Below, piece after piece: positions 60,601-64,000 of a stretch of 64,000 nt of DNA. Position 1 is the stretch's first letter. Every line of letters starts with the position of its first letter. The position numbers and the translations under genes were made by a program. Source of the stretch: Natronorubrum daqingense (lineage in GTDB: Archaea; Halobacteriota; Halobacteria; Halobacteriales; Natrialbaceae). The stretch covers positions 1,550,001 through 1,614,000 of the forward strand of contig NZ_CP019327.1 of the NCBI RefSeq assembly GCF_001971705.1, read 5' to 3'. The notes under the pieces were generated by a model. That model did not search any database. It was given only the letters and a program-made list of their open reading frames with translations, and was not told where the DNA came from.

Positions 60601-62804
60601 TTGACCTCATCGCCCCGCTGGAGGACGTGCACTGGCTTGTCCATCCCGACCAGCATCGGTCCGATGGCGTCTGCGCCGCCCAGACGCTGGAGCAGTTTGT
60701 AGCCGATGTTCCCCGACTCGAGGTTCGGGAAGACGAGCACGTTCGCGGGTTGCTCGAGTTCCGAGAAGCCGTAGGTTCCCTCGAGAATGTCCTCGACGAC
60801 GGCCGTGTCCGCTTGCATCTCGCCGTCGACCGGGAAGTCGATCTCGGGGTCGTCCTGGAGCATCCGCGCCGCGTTACGCGGCTTGCGGGTGCCCTCGTTG
60901 TTGACGCTACCGAAGTTCGAGTACGACAGAAGCGCCGCTCGCGGTTCGATATTGAAACGACGGGCGAGCTTTCCGGTCTGTTTGGTGACCTCCGCGAGGA
61001 CTTCCTCGTCGGGGGCCTGATTCACCGTCGCGTCGGCGACGAAGATCACGCGATTCTTGAACGCGAGCATGTAGACGCCGGCCGCGTAGTCGACGTCGTC
61101 CGCGGTGCCGATCACCTGCAGCGGCGGGCGGAGGGCCGACGGGTAGTGGTGGGAGAGGCCGGTCAGCATGGCGTCGGCGTCGCCCTGTTCGACCATCACG
61201 CTCCCGAAGTAATTCGAGTCGCGTTCGATCATGTCGCCCGCTTCGGTGCGCGTGACTCCCTTGCGTGCTCGAAGTTCGTGCAGTCGGTCCGCGTACCCTT
61301 CGTAGTCGCCGACCGCGGGATCGGCGACCTGCGGATCGAAATCCAGTCCGAGGTTGGCCGCCGTCTGGCGGATCTCGCTCTCGTCGCCGATGAGGACGGG
61401 TAGGGCGATTCCCTGCTCTTGAATCTGGTAGGCCGCGCGAATCATCTTCTCGTTTTCGCCCTCCGCGAGCGCGACGGTCTTCGGTTCGCTCTTGGCCTTA
61501 TTGAGGACCACGCGCATCATCTCGCGCGATTTGCCGAGTCGAGCCTCGAGTTCCTCTTCGTAGGCCTCGAGGTCGATTTCGGTGCGCGCGGCACCGGAGT
61601 CCATCGCAGCTTCGGCGATCGACGGCGCGACGCGGAAGAGGACCCGCGGGTCGACGGGTTTCGGGATGATATAGTCCGGACCGTACTGGATCGGGTCGTC
61701 GCCGTAGGCCTTGACGACTGCGTCCGGAACGTCCTGGCGGGCGAGATCGGCCAGCGCTTGGGCGCAAGCCACCTTCATCTCTTCGTTGATCTCGGTCGCG
61801 CGCACGTCCAGCGCGCCACGGAAGATGAACGGGAAGCCGAGCACGTTGTTGACCTGATTCGGGTAATCCGAACGGCCCGTCGCCATGATGACGTCGTCGT
61901 CGCGGGCGGCTTTCGCCTCCTCGTAGCCGATCTCCGGGTCCGGGTTAGCCATCGCGAAGACGATCGGATTCGCGTTCATCGACTGGACCATCTCCTGGGA
62001 GACGATTCCGCCGATCGAGAGGCCGACGAACACGTCTGCACCCTCCATCGCGTCCGCGAGGTCGCCTTCTGGAACGTCACGGGCGAATTGCTGTTTGTAC
62101 TCGTTGACGTCGCCTCGCTGTGCCCGCTCGGCGGTGATGATCCCCGAGGAGTCACACATGGTAATGTTTTCTTTCTCACACCCGAGTGAAACGTAGAATC
62201 GGGCGGTTGCGATGGCACTCGCGCCAGCACCCGAGAAGACGATTTCGAGATCCTCGAGGTCCTTCTCTGCAATATCGGCGGCGTTGAGCAACGCGGCTCC
62301 AGAGATGATCGCCGTGCCGTGTTGGTCGTCGTGGAATACCGGAATGTCGATCTCCTCGCGCAGGCGTTCCTCGACGGTGAAACACTCGGGAGCTTTGATG
62401 TCCTCGAGGTTGACGCCGCCGAAGGTCGGTTCCATCATTTTGACGGCTTCGACGAGTTTGTGCGGGTCGGCTTCGTCGAGTTCGATGTCGAAAACGTCGA
62501 TGTCGGCGAAGCGTTTGAAGAGGACGCCTTTCCCCTCCATCACCGGCTTGGACGCCTGTGCACCGATATCGCCGAGACCGAGGACGGCCGAGCCATTCGA
62601 GACGACACCGACGAGGTTGCCTTTTGCCGTGTACGTGTAGGCTTCGTCGTCCGCTTCGTCGATTTCTAAACACGGGGCGGCGACGCCGGGTGAATACGCG
62701 AGCGAGAGATCCCGCTGGGTATTCGTCGATTTCGTCGTCGAAATCTCTATTTTTCCGGGAGGATCGGTGCGGTGATACTCGAGTGAGTCCTCGTCTAATC
62801 CCAT
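60549..62804 (-). CDS. maeB: NADP-dependent malic enzyme with C-terminal phosphotransacetylase-like domain
   Basis: 751 residues, MaeB architecture. N-terminal malic domain: [36 protein letters not shown], Tyr/Lys active-site region and [12 protein letters not shown](P) fold: [11 protein letters not shown]. The C-terminal about 320 residues resemble phosphotransacetylase (KAYGD... then LPVLIGDE and [13 protein letters not shown]), usually regulatory by acetyl-CoA. It decarboxylates malate to pyruvate with NADPH production. The start at 62804 is the family start. Its 3' end has been duplicated twice downstream. Confidence 0.94.
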   Translation of the reverse strand: MGLDEDSLEYHRTDPPGKIEISTTKSTNTQRDLSLAYSPGVAAPCLEIDEADDEAYTYTAKGNLVGVVSNGSAVLGLGDIGAQASKPVMEGKGVLFKRFADIDVFDIELDEADPHKLVEAVKMMEPTFGGVNLEDIKAPECFTVEERLREEIDIPVFHDDQHGTAIISGAALLNAADIAEKDLEDLEIVFSGAGASAIATARFYVSLGCEKENITMCDSSGIITAERAQRGDVNEYKQQFARDVPEGDLADAMEGADVFVGLSIGGIVSQEMVQSMNANPIVFAMANPDPEIGYEEAKAARDDDVIMATGRSDYPNQVNNVLGFPFIFRGALDVRATEINEEMKVACAQALADLARQDVPDAVVKAYGDDPIQYGPDYIIPKPVDPRVLFRVAPSIAEAAMDSGAARTEIDLEAYEEELEARLGKSREMMRVVLNKAKSEPKTVALAEGENEKMIRAAYQIQEQGIALPVLIGDESEIRQTAANLGLDFDPQVADPAVGDYEGYADRLHELRARKGVTRTEAGDMIERDSNYFGSVMVEQGDADAMLTGLSHHYPSALRPPLQVIGTADDVDYAAGVYMLAFKNRVIFVADATVNQAPDEEVLAEVTKQTGKLARRFNIEPRAALLSYSNFGSVNNEGTRKPRNAARMLQDDPEIDFPVDGEMQADTAVVEDILEGTYGFSELEQPANVLVFPNLESGNIGYKLLQRLGGADAIGPMLVGMDKPVHVLQRGDEVKDIVNLAGVAVVDAQQE

Positions 62805-62952
62805 ACCGGGGACACTGCAGGGGAGTACTAAAAACAATGTGGAGGTGAGTTTCGACGGATGACGTATTCCCTCGGGCGTGGGTCGTCGTTTTGGGCGCGA
62901 ATTCGTTCGGTGATTCGACCGTTTTATACGCACCGCCCAAGTGAGGTGGCGT

Positions 62953-63435
62953 ATGGACGTCGCGCTCGGTGGGACGTTCGACCCCGTCCACGATGGGCAT
63001 CGTCGGCTCTTCGAACGGGCGTTCGAACTCGGGGATGTGACCGTGGGACTGACAAGTGACGAGCTCGCTCCAAAGACACGACACGTCGAACGACGCGTGA
63101 GATCGTTCGACGAGCGAAAAGCGAATCTCGAGGCGGAACTCGAGCCAATCGCGGCGACTCACGGCCGCGAGTTCGAGGTTCGATGTCTCGAGAAGCCGAC
63201 TGGTATCGCTACAGAGCCCCAGTACGACTACCTCGTCGTCTCTCCTGAGACCCGTGAGGGTGGCGAGCGAATCAACGAGATTCGTGAAGAACAGGGCCAC
63301 GACCCACTCGAGGTCGTCGTCGTCGAGCACATGCGCGCCGACGATGGTGATATCATCTCGAGTACGCGAATCGTGATGGGCGAAATCGACGAACACGGGA
63401 ACGTAGTCGAGGAAGAAGAAACGGACCCCCGATAG
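62953..63435 (+). CDS. coaD: Phosphopantetheine adenylyltransferase (archaeal type)
   Basis: 160 residues. The nucleotidyltransferase signature GGTFDPVHDGHRRLF (residues 6-20, T/HxGH type) and ISSTRIV (near 137) are intact. It transfers AMP from ATP to 4'-phosphopantetheine in coenzyme A synthesis. TTTTATA about 30 nt upstream of the ATG at 62953 suggests a leaderless mRNA. Divergent from maeB. Confidence 0.92.
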   Translation: MDVALGGTFDPVHDGHRRLFERAFELGDVTVGLTSDELAPKTRHVERRVRSFDERKANLEAELEPIAATHGREFEVRCLEKPTGIATEPQYDYLVVSPETREGGERINEIREEQGHDPLEVVVVEHMRADDGDIISSTRIVMGEIDEHGNVVEEEETDPR

Positions 63436-63483
63436 CACCTGTTACTCGACGTGAGCGTCTGATTGTACGTACGTCACACTGTC

Positions 63484-63518
63484 GAGAATTCACGCCCGCC
63501 GTGAACGGCGGGATTCTC
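63484..63518. mobile_element. IS200/IS605-type end remnant (hairpin)
   Basis: GAGAAT 63484-63489/ATTCTC 63513-63518 and inner CCCGCC 63495-63500/GGCGGG 63507-63512 form a bulged hairpin with GTGAAC loop. This resembles the right-end hairpins of haloarchaeal TnpB-bearing elements. No tnpA or tnpB in the neighbourhood. Confidence 0.45.
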
Positions 63519-63615
63519 TCGCTGCTCAAAGATAGTTTCACCACCGTATCGTCCACGTACACTGACGCAGTGTGAGACTGTGGGAGTGAAACGATCGGAA
63601 CGGCAAACAATCAGC

Positions 63616-63924
63616 CTACCACTGGGGCGGCTCGAGACCCGCATCCGCGAGGATATCTTTCCACCGGGATTGAATCGAAAGCCGTGAGACACCTGCTGCC
63701 TCGGCGACATCACCCTGCGTTCGGCCGTCGCCTGCGACGAGTGAACCAGCGTAGATACTCGCCGCGAGAACGGGTTGCTTCGATCGGTCTTCGTCCGGGA
63801 CATCGGCGAGAAAGAGGTCGACCGCACACGAACGAGCGTCGCTCGTAAGCTCGAGGCGATCGGCCACCTGGTCCAGTTCCTCGAGCCAGTCATCGTACTC
63901 GAGTCTGTCGCGGGCGGAGTGCAT
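63616..63924 (-). CDS. TFIIB-like cyclin-repeat mini-protein
   Basis: 102 residues. LAASIYAGSLVAGDGRTQGDVAEAAGVS ahead of RLSIQSRWKDIL is the second cyclin-fold repeat of archaeal TFB with its helix-turn-helix, but there is no N-terminal zinc ribbon or first repeat. It may bind BRE-like DNA or interact with TBP, or do something else. The ATG at 63924 (MHSARDRLEYDDWLEE) is preferred; the frame extends to 63975. Confidence 0.75.
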   Translation of the reverse strand: MHSARDRLEYDDWLEELDQVADRLELTSDARSCAVDLFLADVPDEDRSKQPVLAASIYAGSLVAGDGRTQGDVAEAAGVSRLSIQSRWKDILADAGLEPPQW

Positions 63925-64000
63925 ACGCCGACGTATTGCCCCAATGAGGATAACGTTACGGGTCACGCCATACATATCGATAATTCGACCTGATTCGGTG

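Overview
The window is chromosomal DNA from a halophilic archaeon, most likely of the Natrialbales. Proteins are acidic throughout, GC is high, and Tat-lipobox export signals are common. Many genes have a TATA box about 26-30 nt from the start codon and therefore little or no 5' leader. The gene content is haloarchaeal: alternative mevalonate pathway genes, aRNase J, TmcA, L7Ae/S28e/L24e/NDK, AbrB-PhoU and a string of haloarchaea-only DUF families.

Layout. (1) 1-4784: end of a pilus-like secretion cluster (DUF7285, DUF7284, DUF7286). (2) 4822-7305: two paralogous PQQ-propeller lipoproteins in AT-rich DNA. (3) 7526-13016: a ThiN-type regulator, then mevalonate kinase, isopentenyl phosphate kinase, RNase J and a prenyl-diphosphate synthase. 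(4) 13138-20759: MscS channel, GluRS, small zinc proteins, DUF456, SDR and TmcA. (5) 21038-22538: ribosomal protein/NDK operon. (6) 22836-29612: wHTH protein, SOD, histidine kinase, P-loop protein, MBL hydrolase, membrane-bound HTH regulator and tRNA-Glu(CUC). (7) 29844-35413: an AddAB-like helicase-nuclease pair. (8) 35452-43320: an accessory and decaying stretch with an asparaginase pseudogene, an intact IS6-family element, an HTH/nucleotidyltransferase toxin-antitoxin-like pair and transposase debris. (9) 43321-50265: USP, PEP carboxylase, HNH-like protein, DUF192, a PRTase and an isopropylmalate/citramalate synthase. (10) 50344-51338: a VapBC pair inside a 32-bp inverted-repeat unit. (11) 51378-58896: an Fe-S electron-transfer subunit, then pstSCAB and phoU. 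(12) 59044-64000: DUF5789, S8e, malic enzyme with duplicated 3' DNA, CoaD and a TFIIB-like mini-protein.

Most interesting signal. Although most promoters here imply leaderless mRNAs, several genes carry long, highly structured leaders. The L7Ae gene has an approximately 130-nt leader closed by an 11-bp stem reaching into the ribosome-binding region, with an internal loop rich in potential tandem G-A pairs (K-turn-like, the type of motif L7Ae binds). The RNase J gene has an approximately 180-nt folded leader in which one hairpin arm can instead pair with the 8 nt just upstream of the start codon. The isopropylmalate/citramalate synthase gene is preceded by two tiny ORFs chained by 4-nt overlaps into its start codon. 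tRNA-Glu is preceded by a hairpin with an ACA trinucleotide at H/ACA-like spacing. Other items worth a second look: an L24e that has lost three of four zinc cysteines and gained an acidic tail; an IS6 element placed between a TATA box and its start codon; and a palindromic intergenic element present twice.

All family calls are from reading the proteins; no database search was run.
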